Shown here: in pieces, positions 1 through 19,300 of the stretch
Numbering within the stretch: the stretch's first letter is position 1
Layout of the letters: every line of letters begins with the position of its first letter
Assembly: GCF_964340395.1 (NCBI RefSeq)
Contig: NC_135561.1
Coordinates: forward strand, 17,706,740 to 17,766,739
Source of the DNA: Glandiceps talaboti
Taxonomy: Eukaryota; Hemichordata; Enteropneusta; Spengelidae
Direction: 5' to 3'
Length of the DNA stretch: 60,000 nt
Made by a program: the position numbers and the translations under genes
The notes under the pieces: generated by a model
Seen by the model: only the letters and a program-made list of their open reading frames with translations
Told to the model about the DNA's origin: nothing
The model's database searches: none

Positions 1-51
1 CTCCAAGCTGATTAAGCACTCTACTTGGCGAAAGAAGAATGAGACTCTATG

Positions 52-169
<118 letters not shown>

Positions 170-601
170 AGGGCTGTGTACTAAAATGTTACTGCGTTTC
201 TGTATATACAGAACCAGTGTTATTTGTGTGGATCTCTCTATATAGAAACATAGTACAATGGCCTGTATATACATATTATGAAAACTATAAATGTGCTATT
301 TTTATTTACTCACGTATTTTTATGTTTGCTTGTCTGTTTATTTGTTTGTTTGTAAAACGGTTGCTGGGCTCCCTGTGGTCAACATTATGAATTCTTTGGC
401 CCGACACTAGGCATTTAAAAAAAAACGAGTGATAATTTGCATGTACAGATACACATATTATTTATAGGTGGCGCACTTTTCTGCTGACTGTTTTGAATAA
501 TATGGAGGATAATGATCGGCCATGTCAGTTAATGTATGAACATTTTATACACTTTTAAACAATCTTGTACATTATATGATTTCCTTTATTTTCCTCTAAA
601 G

Positions 602-5966
<5,365 letters not shown>

Positions 5967-6019
5967 AATATATGTAAGGCAACATATGAGTGATCAAATG
6001 GAGACTTAAACTGGTAGGC

Positions 6020-6920
6020 TTATACAAGTCAAGTAGCAAAGGAAGTATCTTCACCAACGACTAGTGCCTTGCATGCCTTCAAAGAAAAACAAACTATCTT
6101 TACAATGCATGTTTGTTGTAAGCAATAATTTTACTGCTTTCCAAGGCATCTGGCCTCTGTGCAGTGGCTGACAAAACATAGACAAAAACAAAAACAAAAC
6201 AAACAATATACCGATCTGTAAACTTCAAACCTAAACTTAAGTCATTAAGGACAATAAAATATTAGTCACTTTCAAATTGGAATAGTGAATCAATTATCAC
6301 CATTAATGTCTCTCTTAGTGTCTTCTTGATTCTTGGAACTATGAATAATACGGTATAATTGTGTTCTCTTTTACGTCATTAAATTTGGTATTCTTTTGTC
6401 ACAGGAGACATCCAGCGCGCCCATTAGTTACTCATTTATATACGTATTACTGGCATTATAATTACCGTTGCAGTACCTTGTTCTGCATCACCTTGGCACA
6501 AGATTTCAAAAAAGTGTCTGTGATATGCAAACAACTGCATTTTTTTCTCTAAGTATTTGAAGAAAAAATAACATCGTTAAGTTAAAACAGAATAGGTGCC
6601 TATACAGACGTGTTGCCTGAAATTGCATGATCAGAGTATGATTTTCAAGGAAATTGCTGTTTTGGATAAACAAATGTAATAATAACAGAATAGCAGGCAG
6701 GATGAGTGTCAGTGTGGGTACTCGGGGATATTTGCGTGAGTGCTTGCAGTGTTTTCTGATGCACTTTCACACACTACAGTCATGATAATGGTACAATCGT
6801 AGAGAGCACTGTATAGTAATCACTCGTTGTCAATACCCAGAGAACATGACACTTGTACTCACACGTCATGGGGTTCCACCATATTATTCAGTCATACAAC
6901 AGCTGTTGTAAAATGAGGCT
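6020..6920 (-). pseudogene. Decayed fragment of a third CCCH gene (last intron and start of last exon)
   Basis: On the - strand, 6088-6027 reads ACKALVVGEDTSFAT then a stop, matching the last exon of CCCH-A (ACKALAVGEDTSFGT). Flanking non-coding sequence is collinear: 6080-6610 resembles 22760-23370 (the same phrases around GCATCTGG, AAGTGTCTGTGATATGCAA and GAATAGGTGCC), and 6620-6830 resembles 24290-24500. The stretch corresponding to CCCH-A exon 4 is deleted. It is broken by stops and deletions and is not coding. Boundaries are approximate. Confidence 0.7.
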
Positions 6921-6949
6921 GTATCTTGACAGTAAAAGATAGGAAGAAA

Positions 6950-7240
6950 AGCATGAGATGGGAATATGTACACCTCTCATGGGAGTCCAGGGGATATCCC
7001 TCTGGAAGCTCTGGAGGTTTGTTGACACTTAAAGCCCTTTTGGACAATAATTTCTGACAATACCAACATGTAATTAGCAAATACATAGGGTAGAATTTTT
7101 TTTTCAAAAGTCCTAATAACATCTTGACAGGAAAAGGTAGCGGGGATGTTTGAGATGGGAATAAATGCACCTCTCGTGGGGTCATAGGGACCTCCCATAG
7201 AAGCTCTGGAGGTTTCACACTTAAATCCTATTTTTAGGTG
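6950..7240 (+). repeat. Two imperfect units of about 195 bp
   Basis: GAGATGGGAATATGTACACC through GAAGCTCTGGAGGTTT at 6955-7020 recurs as GAGATGGGAATAAATGCACC through GAAGCTCTGGAGGTTT at 7151-7216. Antisense frames across it are open but have no recognisable protein. Confidence 0.6.
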
Positions 7241-9245
7241 ATTCAGATCCCTTTCATGATCACGCACAGTCATGCATCAGAAGCAATTCTTTATACATAT
7301 GGTTGAAATTTGTTCTTAATTAAAAATTAAATAGCATCATTATAGTAAAGGTCAGCACATCTGATGGTAGTATCATTAGTAGGGTAATATTTCACAGCTT
7401 CGAAAGTTTTTTTTTAAGTTAATGTAGGTTTTAGATGAGTCTCATAAAAATGAGCCAGATAGTATCTGTAACATTGGTATAGTGGCATTACTATTGCAGA
7501 TATAGTAAAGTCACTTCTCTTATAAACTACCATTACGGAGCTTTCAACTTTTACCCAAAATACAATATATGTGAAGCACTGTGCATTGATTGTGAAACAG
7601 CTGAGTATTTACATGACATGTTCTGTAACTAGTGTGGTAAGTAATACATGTACATGTACATGTACATGTATATGTATATGTATATGTTTATGTATATGTT
7701 TATGTATAGAAATGTTTGAGCATCACTCTATAGCTAGGTGAAGTAATATTAAATATAGGTAACAAACAGGGACAAGAACAAATACCACAGTATAGATAGA
7801 AATAGAAATGGACTTTTCTCCCATCACAAATCCAAAGCACAATGAACCCCCCCCCCCCCTGCCAATTTCAAAATAAGAATGTGACACTACCAATCCCCCC
7901 CCCCAACCCGCGGCCGAGGAAAATGACAGGTCCCTAAGAATGAACCTTCCACACCTGACCCACGACAAAGTCCAGACAGATTATTTCCGTTAAACTGAAA
8001 TCAAGACCTTTGATTTGTTTACAAAGACAAATTATCGTGGGGTCTAAGTTGCTTTATGTACCCGCTAAGTATCAACCACTCCAAGAAATAACCAACCCCA
8101 AGTGCGTTAGAAGCGGTGAAACTATATAAGAAATACATAGGAAACACAAAGTCAATACAAGGGTGAACTTCGTGTAAGAAACTGAACTAAAACCAAATAA
8201 AAGGTGATAAATACTGGATAAATCTTCTTCTTGTATAATGTGACATTCGTCAGTAATAAGGATTGTATGATAAATGGAAAGTAACTTGCATCGTTGGGGC
8301 TCTAAGTCCGGCTTCGATCTAACGAGAAATGGTCCGTGTTCAAGGTAAAAGGCCTTTGTCTCTACTACATAATAAGTCGAAAGAATCTAAATAGGGTCAC
8401 GTGTGTTTGAGGGCGCCATAAGTATAGGTTGAATGAGTTCAAAGTAAAGAGAACTTGTTTTCATGACCCAAATAGTGTACCTAATAAAGTGGCGTGATCT
8501 TTGAAAGACCATTTGTGTTTCCATCGACAAGCTTAGGGTGTGACAAACGAAAGGTAAGACACGGCCATTGTGGATCATTGTTGTTGGGACGCGAACGCGT
8601 CGACACTTTTTTTGGTAAGTTTTCTTGTTTCTAATTAGTATTGCGTTTGTCATCCATTTTATGGACTCATGAAGAATAAACTGGGTAATCATCGGGGGAC
8701 AGATTCAGCGCAGACCTCCGAACCCAAAGTATTGTTATACCATATTTTACGGAAAATACCAGGGCCAGGGCCCTATATGCTGCATACCAGACTGTGCTGT
8801 AAAAAGGTTGTTGCCCATAGTTCACTTCTTTGGACATCATGATAGAGTAACTCTCAGGTCACAGCCTTGCCAAATTTTTGCACAGAGCGCAGAAATCAGC
8901 ACAATGCGAGGTGACCTAGTTTCTAACACTTTGCACAGTTAATACGCAACATTTCGCTCCCCGGTATTGAAATATCGATTTGTACGCGTCATATTTAAGC
9001 TAAAGGTATATACAATCGATTGCGTTGACCCTCCCCGATCAAGTGAACTACATACATTGTGATAACTGCGGTCTTGACAACACTATTTTGCGTAAATTTC
9101 ACCAGTGGGGTGTAAGTAAGAAATCAAAACAGTTCTCTGTCTGGGTATTATAACAAAGAGTCATTGATACCGTTTCAACTTCCATGTCTGGATGTTTCAA
9201 TCATTGCAAAGTAAATTTGTGATCGTTTTGTTTGGTTCTCAAACA
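7240..9245. other. Intergenic stretch with no recognisable gene
   Basis: Contains a short TACATG/TATATG tract (7645-7710) and two poly-C runs (7847-7859, 7895-7905). Frames at 7723-7968 and 8387-8692 on the - strand are open but show no domain or codon signal I can support. Confidence 0.5.
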
Positions 9246-9247
9246 AA

Positions 9248-9289
<42 letters not shown>

Positions 9290-9421
9290 TGCACGCACGC
9301 ACGCACGCACAAACAAACATACATACACACACGCACGCGCTCGCATACATACATACATACATACATACATACATACATACATACATACATACACACACAC
9401 ACAGACATACATACATACATA

Positions 9422-9452
<31 letters not shown>

Positions 9453-9512
9453 CATACATACATACATACATACATACATACAAGCACACACATGCACTGT
9501 CATACATGCACG

Positions 9513-9574
<62 letters not shown>
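9246..9574 (+). repeat. Composite CA/CATA/CGCA microsatellite
   Basis: (CA)n, (CGCA)n, (CATA)n in two blocks, then about 34 CA units. Reads as open frames on both strands only because it lacks stops. Confidence 0.95.
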
Positions 9575-9575
<1 letters not shown>

Positions 9576-9579
9576 CCAC

Positions 9580-10665
9580 AAATGGAGAGACACTTTGCCA
9601 TAATGGCATTATTAAACTTTATGACACACAAAAAAAGAAGCAGCAAAAAATATTTACAACTTATTAAATCCCACTTTTGATAGACATTTTTTTATTCTCA
9701 CCTTACTCTTTCACTTTCTATAGCTTCTTCTTCATCTGCTATTCCTTCGCCCGCATCCAAATGTGCCCTCAGAAGAGATGTACATGTAGCTATATCCACA
9801 CCACATCTGGCACATGGGTATTTTGGGGCATTTTCTACAGCCTATGGGTTAAAACATATGTTTGGATATTATTATATGTGCCAATGAAGTACTATCAAAA
9901 TCTGAAGAAAACAATTATATAGCAAGCGATACGAAGATAAAATGACTCGGGATAAGATAAAATGATCCATTTTAAGTCCAAGTGGTTTACATAGTTATGA
10001 CATCAACTTGATATTAAAGACTTCTGTTTCACAACTTATATCAATGTGACAGTTCATCAATATTATAGTATTACTTGTAAATGCCAAATAATGTGAATAT
10101 TTTGATTGATTTTGTATTAGGACCATCGAAGTGGGGGTTACTCCTACTTGTTGGGCGGGTTTTTTTTGCCCTTTGGTCTAAAATAAGTGGGTACTATACT
10201 GTATTTACCGAGATAACGAGTCTTAAAAATGTGGTCCACTTTACACAATTTTCGATTTTGTTTGGTCTAAAATGGGGTCCTGGAAGGACCCACATAATAA
10301 ATTCTCGACAAGTTCGAAATTTCAGAATATCCTTCACCTAATAGGAACTTGCAATCCAGACTGAGCATGTCCAGACGCAAAGGACTATGAGATTATCTGT
10401 GTGGTTATAATAAACCTCCCACAAAGATCAGGGTGATTATGAATTGATCATTGATCGTGGTTATAAACAATGTAACAATATCGTTTACAATGCCTATTGA
10501 TTAGTATTTATTATTCATATTTCCCATGATGCAACATTTAACATGGCGGGTTTGCAAGTTCCCTATTCATTGGTTGCCATTTTCATATCGGTGAATACGT
10601 GATTATGTATTTTGGTCTACAATTGCCTGGGTCTTCTAAGAATTTTGAATGGTTTAAAATGGGGT
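9580..10665. other. Intergenic stretch, nothing recognised
   Basis: A+T-rich sequence between the CA array and the SULT-b upstream region. I see no gene, repeat family or RNA in it. Confidence 0.5.
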
Positions 10666-10669
10666 ATTG

Positions 10670-11100
10670 GTTCTGTTCGTCTGGGCAAACTCAGTCTGGA
10701 GTTCAAGTTCCCTAATAACTTTAAGGTCAATCTCCTTTGTATCCTGCTCCTTCTTCCGTTACATCACACTTAGCATGCTGGGCGAACTGGTGAAGCCATG
10801 GCCCCATTAGACTGTGTCCTCGCCAGTTCGTTCTGTATTGATCATTGGTTTGTTTAGCCGGTGAGGGCGTACTATATAAGAGGATTGGACTTGCTGTTAT
10901 ATTAAATTGAAACAATTTAGTGGAACCATCGAGGGCTGTGAGAGAATCATAACAAACACAAACTCGTCATAGTCATTTTCGTTTAGCTCGACTGCATTAG
11001 AGAATTATACTGCAGTCAGACTTTCGTGATGTTTTTTCCTAACCTTTTAATTTATTCAATATGAAACAAATGATTATAATAAATTATTGGGGTTTTTAGA
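10670..11100 (+). promoter_or_regulatory. Upstream region of SULT-b, conserved with SULT-c, with a TATA-like box
   Basis: The segment with TCTGTTCGTCTGGGCAAACT at 10673 recurs at 40745 upstream of SULT-c, and both copies run to the ATG exon. SULT-b alone has about 130 bp extra (10787-10915), including a TATA-like TATATAAG at 10873-10880. If used, transcription would start near 10905, about 210 bases before the ATG. No start site can be proven. Confidence 0.35.
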
Positions 11101-11112
11101 CCACAGTACAAG

Positions 11113-14100
11113 ATGTCTAAAGCAGAGAAGGCTTACAGAGATAGGAACCAGAATAAGAAAAGAACTGATACTTACATATATGAACGAACTGGACAAGAGA
11201 TGCCATGGTTTATTCCTGCTGATTGTCTGGATGCCTTGGTGAAATTTGAAATCAGACCAAGTGATGTCTTTCTTATAACAGTCCCTAAATCAGGTAAGTA
11301 AGGACATGGCATCTACTATTGGAATTTAACACAAACTAAAACTATTAGTGGGACTTGTTGATAAGAGCTATCTATGTACGTTGGTGTAATTATTCTGATA
11401 GTTGGGTGGTTTGTCAGACAGGAATGTGTTCTGTTGTTGTGGCACATTCAACCTCATTATAGTCAGGTGGCTTAGCAACTTTTTGTTACATACTGGTTAA
11501 AAGCACCAAATTTGGCATGAATGTTCCTAAGGACCTACCTATTGATTTTAGAAGGGGGGCTCTTGAATATTTGTATAAATTTGTATTTAAAGTTGGTCCT
11601 TAAAGGAACATTCGTGCCAAATGTGGTGCTTTCATCCGGCTTGTAGCAATAATGCTCAAAACTGGTCTCATGCCACCTAATACATGTATTATTTACACTG
11701 CCTTGATTACAGGGTTATTATATCCACATAACCAAGGCACCCTTATCACCCACTTGTGTAATTTACCACAGAACAATACACAGTTTTAGATTGTACATGT
11801 CTTCAATATCACTTGTCGATAGCACACTCTCCACAGTAGTGTCATAACTATATGGATCAGCCAATATGTGAAGTAGAAATTCATGACAGTAATGTCTAGG
11901 ACGTGGCGTATTTTCCTTTGACAGTTAGTGAAAAATTGTGTTATTTTCAAAAACCGGTATCCGTTAAATTTCCAAGTATCCAAACTATGCGTCATACAAT
12001 ACTGAAGACGTATATTGTAATTAAAGGAATAAACCTGAATTTGACATCTTACAAAGTGACATTATGAACTCATTGGATGAGAATTGGGTACATTTGTATT
12101 TACTTTGGAATTTTAATTCATAAAACAACATTACTATGTTTTTCGACTTTTCGACTTCAAAAAAGCAATGTGAAATAACATATACCAAGGCCTTAAATAA
12201 AGTGCTGAAAGATGCAAAAAGTGTATTAAAAAATTGGTATAGTGCGGTATATATAATTAAAAAAAAAACATTTTACACATCTTGTAATGTTTTGCAATTT
12301 ATTCAGTTACAAACACATACTTGGTATATGTTATTTCACATTATAAAAATTAGAGTGAACAGATTAATTAAAAAATAATCAAAAATAAATACCCAATTCT
12401 CATCTATAGGGCCACTTGAAAAAGTAATGTTAACTGTACAAACTTTGCTAAGTCAGAAAGGTATGAAGATGTATCGTCTCCATGTATCTTACTTGTAAGT
12501 TTATTAGTCAGACCAATTGAGCAGAAACTAGGAACATTTTTTCCACAATGAAACATATGTCAATCACCAATCCATCTTCATCCCTAGTTACCAATACGCA
12601 TGTGCAGGTAGAATGAACAGCTTTGCCTTTGTTGACAAACATGTTACGCCATATCTCAATTACTACGTTCCGACAATTTCCAATCATTAGTTCAGTTTGA
12701 TTTTTTTTTATAAATATCACATAAAATGATAAATGACGTTAAGTTCTGCCTGGAAACAAAGTTTGTTTTTCGGGCGTCCCAGGCTACATCACTCGTATAG
12801 TTATTTGCTAGATATTCGTAACATGGGGGACCCCAAGACGTGTATGAAGTAGCCGACTGCTATGCTTTGATTGTTTAGCATACGGCGTGCAGATAATTTT
12901 TTCATTCTGTCATAATAGATGCAATAGAGTGATTCCATCTAAATCAATATCTGTATTCAAAAACCGTATACATATTAATTTTGTAAAAAACATATCTCTA
13001 CAAGGGGGAGGGTTGACTGCATATACTGAGCAACACACATTTGGGTTGTTTTATAAAACTGTAGTATGGGTTGGACTTTGAATATAAGAAAGGCTTGGAC
13101 AATACATGACAAGTTCTGACTGAGTTCTATAATACCAAATAAGAAGAAACGTGTCCTTTTAAACTTCCTTTTCCCAACACAACAAATTATAAAGTTATTT
13201 TTTTATATTTGGACATCTAATCGAGGTACAACATGGATGAAACGTATAATATCACTTATCATGAATGATGCAGACGAAGAAGACGCTCTAAGCCGTGAGT
13301 CGAAGTCACCATTTACTCCATATAAATTTTACCCAGAAATGAAAACATATCACAACGAATATGAAACGATGGAAGATCAGAGGTTTATGCCAAGCCATCT
13401 CTTACCGAATCTTTTACCACCACAACTATTTGAAATGAAACCCAAGGTATTTACATATTGCTGAGTACGGTTGAATGTCATTTTGAATGATTCAGATCGA
13501 CTTTATATTATTGTTGATCTTGTTAGAGTGGCCATATGGATTAGAAGTAAGTATTTATTTTGGATACCTACATTGTATTCTAATTTTTAAAAAACAACAA
13601 CCATGCAAAACGGTTTCATTCTTTAAAAAATTGATGAGAAGAAAAAGTCCAAGTGAAATTTGTAACTCAATATTTTTTTAACTCAGAAACTTATTGTTCA
13701 TTTACAAATCGCTTCCTTGACACACAATAATAGAGTTTGTTTCAAAATGTGCAACGATATTTGAGTAAAGATCAGATCGGATCAGTTCAGATCAGACCAG
13801 ACCAGACCCGACCAGATTAGAATACTTTATTAACCAAAACGACTGTTGTAAGTAGAGACGTAATGTGCCTTGGCGTTGTAATAAACATCAAAAACAAATT
13901 TAAAAATTCAAGTAGACAAAATGTATACATGTATAAAACAATACAATACAATCGTGATAAAATACACAAAACATTAAAGGTTTCATTAAAATCGAAAATT
14001 TTAAAATGTTTAGATAACATTCTGAGCATACTGGATAAAAGCTCGTACAGTTCTTGATCCGAATGACCTAAAACGATTCCCAGAGAGAACAATCAATCAG

Positions 14101-14506
14101 TTCGAGAAGGTTATCTGCTAGCTGTGATATGTCTGCAATGATTTGTTTGTATTTGCCAGACAAATGAGCATACCCAAGTTACTCAATAAAGGGTAAATCA
14201 ATGACTTTGGCAGCGATTGGGACTAATTTCTCGAGGCTGGTCTTTTAATGTTGTGGGACACTGCCATACTGAACAGTAATGGAGAAAGTCAAAACACTAT
14301 CAACTACTGCTATACCAGTACACCTTGACCAACATCGACTTTCTTGAGTTGTCTCACAAAGAACATACGCTGTCGTGCTTTTTTGGCATTTGCGTTTGTA
14401 TAAACTTTCTGAATTTGAAATTGATGTGCCAAGAAATTTAAAGACAGCCACACTGAGACATACATCCGTGCGGACGGACGGACGTACAGGCAGACATGTG
14501 GCTGAA

Positions 14507-14557
<51 letters not shown>

Positions 14558-16321
14558 CACGGGGGACAAACAGACAATAAGACAGACCTCCTTGAATTAG
14601 ACGTATATGTATGTAATATCATGAATTATGACTTCACTTGATAGGCACCATATTCGCCATGTAAAATGAAAGGTGAATAATAATCTTTACGGATATGGGT
14701 TTTGCGGACCGAGGTCGGTCGTGCGACGGCAGGGCCCGACTTTAGGAGGGCCCGTGTGCCATACGACCGAGGTCCGCAAAACCCATATCCGGGCCGTAAA
14801 GGTTTTATCATATACCTATTGAAGCGCTAAAATACGTTTGCAATCAATAATTCAGACATTTTCAGAGACAGTAAGGGATATCATAGTGAAAATAAATCGC
14901 CATTCGTTGTAAATTTCGACATATGCCAAGGACTGATCACATGTATGACCTGGCGGATTGATTTCGGTATGTTTATATATCTCAATATCTCGAGCTCCTT
15001 GTACGTATGTACATGCATCTTGAGTATGCCAGTCGCACGAAACACAAACGCAAAAAAAAAACTCCGATAAACATGAAACGCATGATTACTGTTAACAAGG
15101 TTTGGCATTTAATAAAATATATGGTTATATACGGTTGCGTACTTGCCATGATGAACTCGAACGGCATGCATGCCACGCCAAGATCGACCAACAACAAAAA
15201 TGTTATCAAAAACATGGTGAAACCGGATGTGAAACAGGTCTTTGTAATATTAAGATCGTCAAAAATCACAAATTGGAAACATTTTACTTCAGTTGCTGAC
15301 TATAGTCCGATTCTATCAATGACAACTACTCGTACACTTCGTCATGTTCTTGGCATTGATCTGAATTAGCTCACAGCTAGATGTTAATAATCGTACACAA
15401 TGGACAGTCTGTCGTCAGCTTTATTACATGTGTCAGTACATTATTGATCGAATTAAAGGCTTCCTTAATACCAATATTTTAGATATCTTCGCTACAATCT
15501 CCAAATAGAATACTGTTTAAGATTTTGGGAGGAATTTCGTGGAGCCACTGTTGAATACCGTCGGCTTCCACCATGATAGCGTACGCATACAGTACAGGCT
15601 GCCAACAAGTTTTGCAACATGCATAGCAACGCGCAAGAAAGTAGTCCAAATTCCCGAAAGTGAGAAACCGGGCCGTCGGTGATACGGAAAATTACTCCAT
15701 AGCAATACATGGGGACGTGATTATAGATACATGATAATGGTGACTGTTTGTTCATAAGACATTACCAAGTATACTAAATGCAGACATTGTATTATATTAC
15801 AGGTAATATACGTGGCTCGAAATCCCAAAGATACAGCTGTATCGATGTACCATCACAGTCTACAGGATAACAAAATACCGTCATACACCTGGAGTGACTT
15901 TTTAACCAAGTATATCCAAGGAAATCGACAGCCTGAGGGTACGTCATTATCGACTATAGGAATAGCATCAAATATTAGTTTATCTATCCTTCTGAGAAAA
16001 AAAAATGTATTAAATGTTTAAACAACCATGATGATTTTATATAAAGTAATAGTCTGGGGAGACGTAGCAGGCAAGGGGAACAAGGGCAATGCTGGTTTTA
16101 TCATAGCTGCATCTTTATGCTTAGGGGGACCAGATCACAAATAGTCAGTAATTTTTCATCAATTATGCGTCGCTCGACCTCTTTAAAGCAGAGATATAAT
16201 AAGCTAAGAAGATGTTCTCTATACACTGGGGTGAGGTATTCATGAAAACTAACACGAAAACAAGCGCACGCGCACGCGCGCGCGCACACACACACACACA
16301 CACACGCACGCACACGCACAC

Positions 16322-16352
<31 letters not shown>

Positions 16353-19300
16353 TACAACAGCAGCTCCAAATTAAATATCTAAATAATAGTCTCATCATTT
16401 TTGGGTAAGGGTTAAAAGAGATTTGGATCTCCTAGCTTTATGAAAATAAACAAATACTTTATATAGAGTGAACGTGCGACAATAAACAAACATAATGATC
16501 TTTTTCCATCTGAAGGGTATGTTTTTGGTGACTGGGGAAGTCATGTTATTCCATGGTGGGAGAGGAGACATGAACAGAATGTATTGTTTGTCAAATATGA
16601 AGATATTGTTAAGGTAAGTAAAAAAGTCTGATTTATCCTAGGAGCATTTACAGTATAACAAGCTATGTTAATGTTGTTGAACAGAAATTGTTGACCCAGG
16701 TTCGTTCTCATCGTCGTAAACTACAACCTCTTTTACGGCACCGTCCAAGACTCTCCGCATCGCTGTGTCGCGTGAAGAAATGTAACAGTTCTGGTTTGAG
16801 AGAATGGCTTGTTCTACCCCACGACAAACCGTGTCTACGTTACTGTCTTGATGCCAATATTTTTCGTTATTTAGCTAAGGAAAATACGAGTGACCTAAGA
16901 GTACTTGTCACTACCAGTCGAAAGATGTAGCTTGCACTCCAACTTGTCTCCAAGTATCTAGAAATGACTGCTATTGTATGGCAAACCACACCATGTCAAT
17001 ATGATCATATACAACATATCACGCACTGCTATGTATATGATATGATATGATATGATATATATTTTATTACCCGATCAAAAATAAGTACAATACAAACGTA
17101 AATACAGGAAAAGTAATCTAGATCGGATAACAGAAGTCAGAAAATAGCTATGCTAATCGTGTCTGACTCCTGGCCAAAGTAAATAATGGTACAAGTTTAG
17201 AGTGCAAATAAATATACAAAAAGTAGCTCTACCCTTAACCCCCTCCCCTCACCACCCCCCCCCCCTATATACTAGTATACGAGTGTCATAATGAAAAGAA
17301 GTCATATATTACATTAGAACTGTACAATGTTATATTACATACTCTTTTAGTAAATCTTTACATAGTGATGACTTGAATCGCTGCCTTCGTGGTTCATTTA
17401 TTGTGCTGTGTTGTATTGAATTCCATGTAACTGCACCTGTGTATGTCATTGACTGTTTATCATAGAATGTTTTCACGGTAGGTACGCATAAATTATTTTG
17501 TTCTTTTTGTCGTGTATTGTACTCATAGTTTAACACATTGCAGTATTCATCAACAGAGTGTGGTAAGTTATTGTGCAGCAAATCATAAACAAAGGTACTG
17601 ACCAAAAACCTGTGCAGTTTATGTACATCAAGAATTTCTAGAGTGTTGAAAAGTGGTGAAGAATGTGTCATGAACTGGCTATGTGTGATTGCTCGCACAG
17701 CCATTTTTTGAGCTAGTAAAATACAATTCAAATAGGAGGAAAAAGTGCTTCCCCAGACTTCTATACCGTACGTTATATGTGGTTGGACGAAAGTTTTATA
17801 TAGTAAAATAAGTATATCTAATCATTTTGCTATCAAGTTTTAAAAACCCGAGAATCAGCTGTAGTTTCCCCTAGGTGCAAGATTGAATAGGATCCCTGAT
17901 GAAATTTAACATTATGCAGTGTTGAAAACACGGTATTTTACATCTTGAAAGAAGCCCGGCGGTGGCAGTCCCTGGATGGGTGGGTACCCATGCTTGTTAG
18001 CAAAATTTCAAATGCACCCCTTTTCCCCGGAATATTTGAATGAAAACACCCCCTTATTTAGCTCCACTGTCAGCGACAGCTAACCGGAGCTTAAGGGTTA
18101 GGTTGGTTCTCCGTTTTCGTCTGTTGTTTGTCCATCAACTTTTTTATTTTCATCTTCTTCTCCTCCGAAACCAACAGTCAGAATACTTTGATATTTGGTC
18201 TGCAAGTTCCTTGGGGAGGCTATTCAGATTTGTTCATGCCAAGTGGATCTGTGCCATTTTCAATTTTTTAGGAATTTTTGTCAAAAATATTTTTCACTTC
18301 TTCTCAAATACTACTCAGATTGCTTTGATATCTGGCATGTAGATGCACAGAGTGTAGCTTACTCAGATTTGTTAATTTCAAGTCATTACATGTTCTTTTC
18401 TATTTTCTGGGAATTTTTGTTTGGCATTTTTTAAAACTTTAATTATATGTAAATTAGATACATTCAATTTTTTAGGATTTTTTGTCAAAAATTGTATTTT
18501 TAACTTCTCTTATTATTGTTATGCAAATAAGGTCTAAAAACAGAATTTTGGGTACTAATGCTTCAAAATTCTTCCACAAAATTAGTGGGCCAATTGAGTT
18601 GACATTTGTTGTGTAGATGTTTTTGGATGAGCAGATAAATCATATAAGTTTGTTTAAGAGGAATTGACTGGGTCACTAATATGCAAATTAGGGGTACATA
18701 GAATTTTTGTAAAATGGTTACTATAATATAGAAGTACAATATTTACCAACCTTCTGTGTGAAATGTGTTCTATAGTGACTGTGTGTATGTGAGTCATATG
18801 AAACTACTAACCCCTTTATTACTTTGCTAAAACGTAACTGCATAGTGGAAGAGTTGAACAACAGAACCGCTTCTACACGTTACCAAAAAAAACCGGAGCT
18901 ATTCTGACCAATAGGTCACTTATTTACAATTCCACAGACCTAGATGGCCAACAGAAAACACTCACTTTTCCGTGAAATTTCTAACAAGCATGCGTATCCA
19001 CTGCTTCTGGGACTGTCACCACCGGGGTAAGAAGCCGAAGACAAAAATAAAGATTGGCAAGTACATGTACCAATTAATATTTTGTTTATGTAGGATCTTG
19101 GTAGAGTGGTGAGAGAAGTTGCATCGTTTATGGACCGAGACACCCTGTCGGAAGACCAGTTAAATAAAATCACGAAACTTTGTACTTTTGAAAGCATGAA
19201 GAAAGATCCAGTGTCCTTAGTCAAATTTGTATGTGATTTGTGGCGTATCGATGTATCCAATTCACCATTTGTACGTAAAGGTAGGTTTTAAATTTGTTGC

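Noticed and set aside
6892-7273. Two overlapping antisense frames of about 100 codons
   Set aside because: Produced by an imperfect 195-bp direct repeat; no known domain.
17330-17731. 133-codon - strand frame as a host gene
   Set aside because: It is the reverse transcriptase C-terminus of a truncated LINE.
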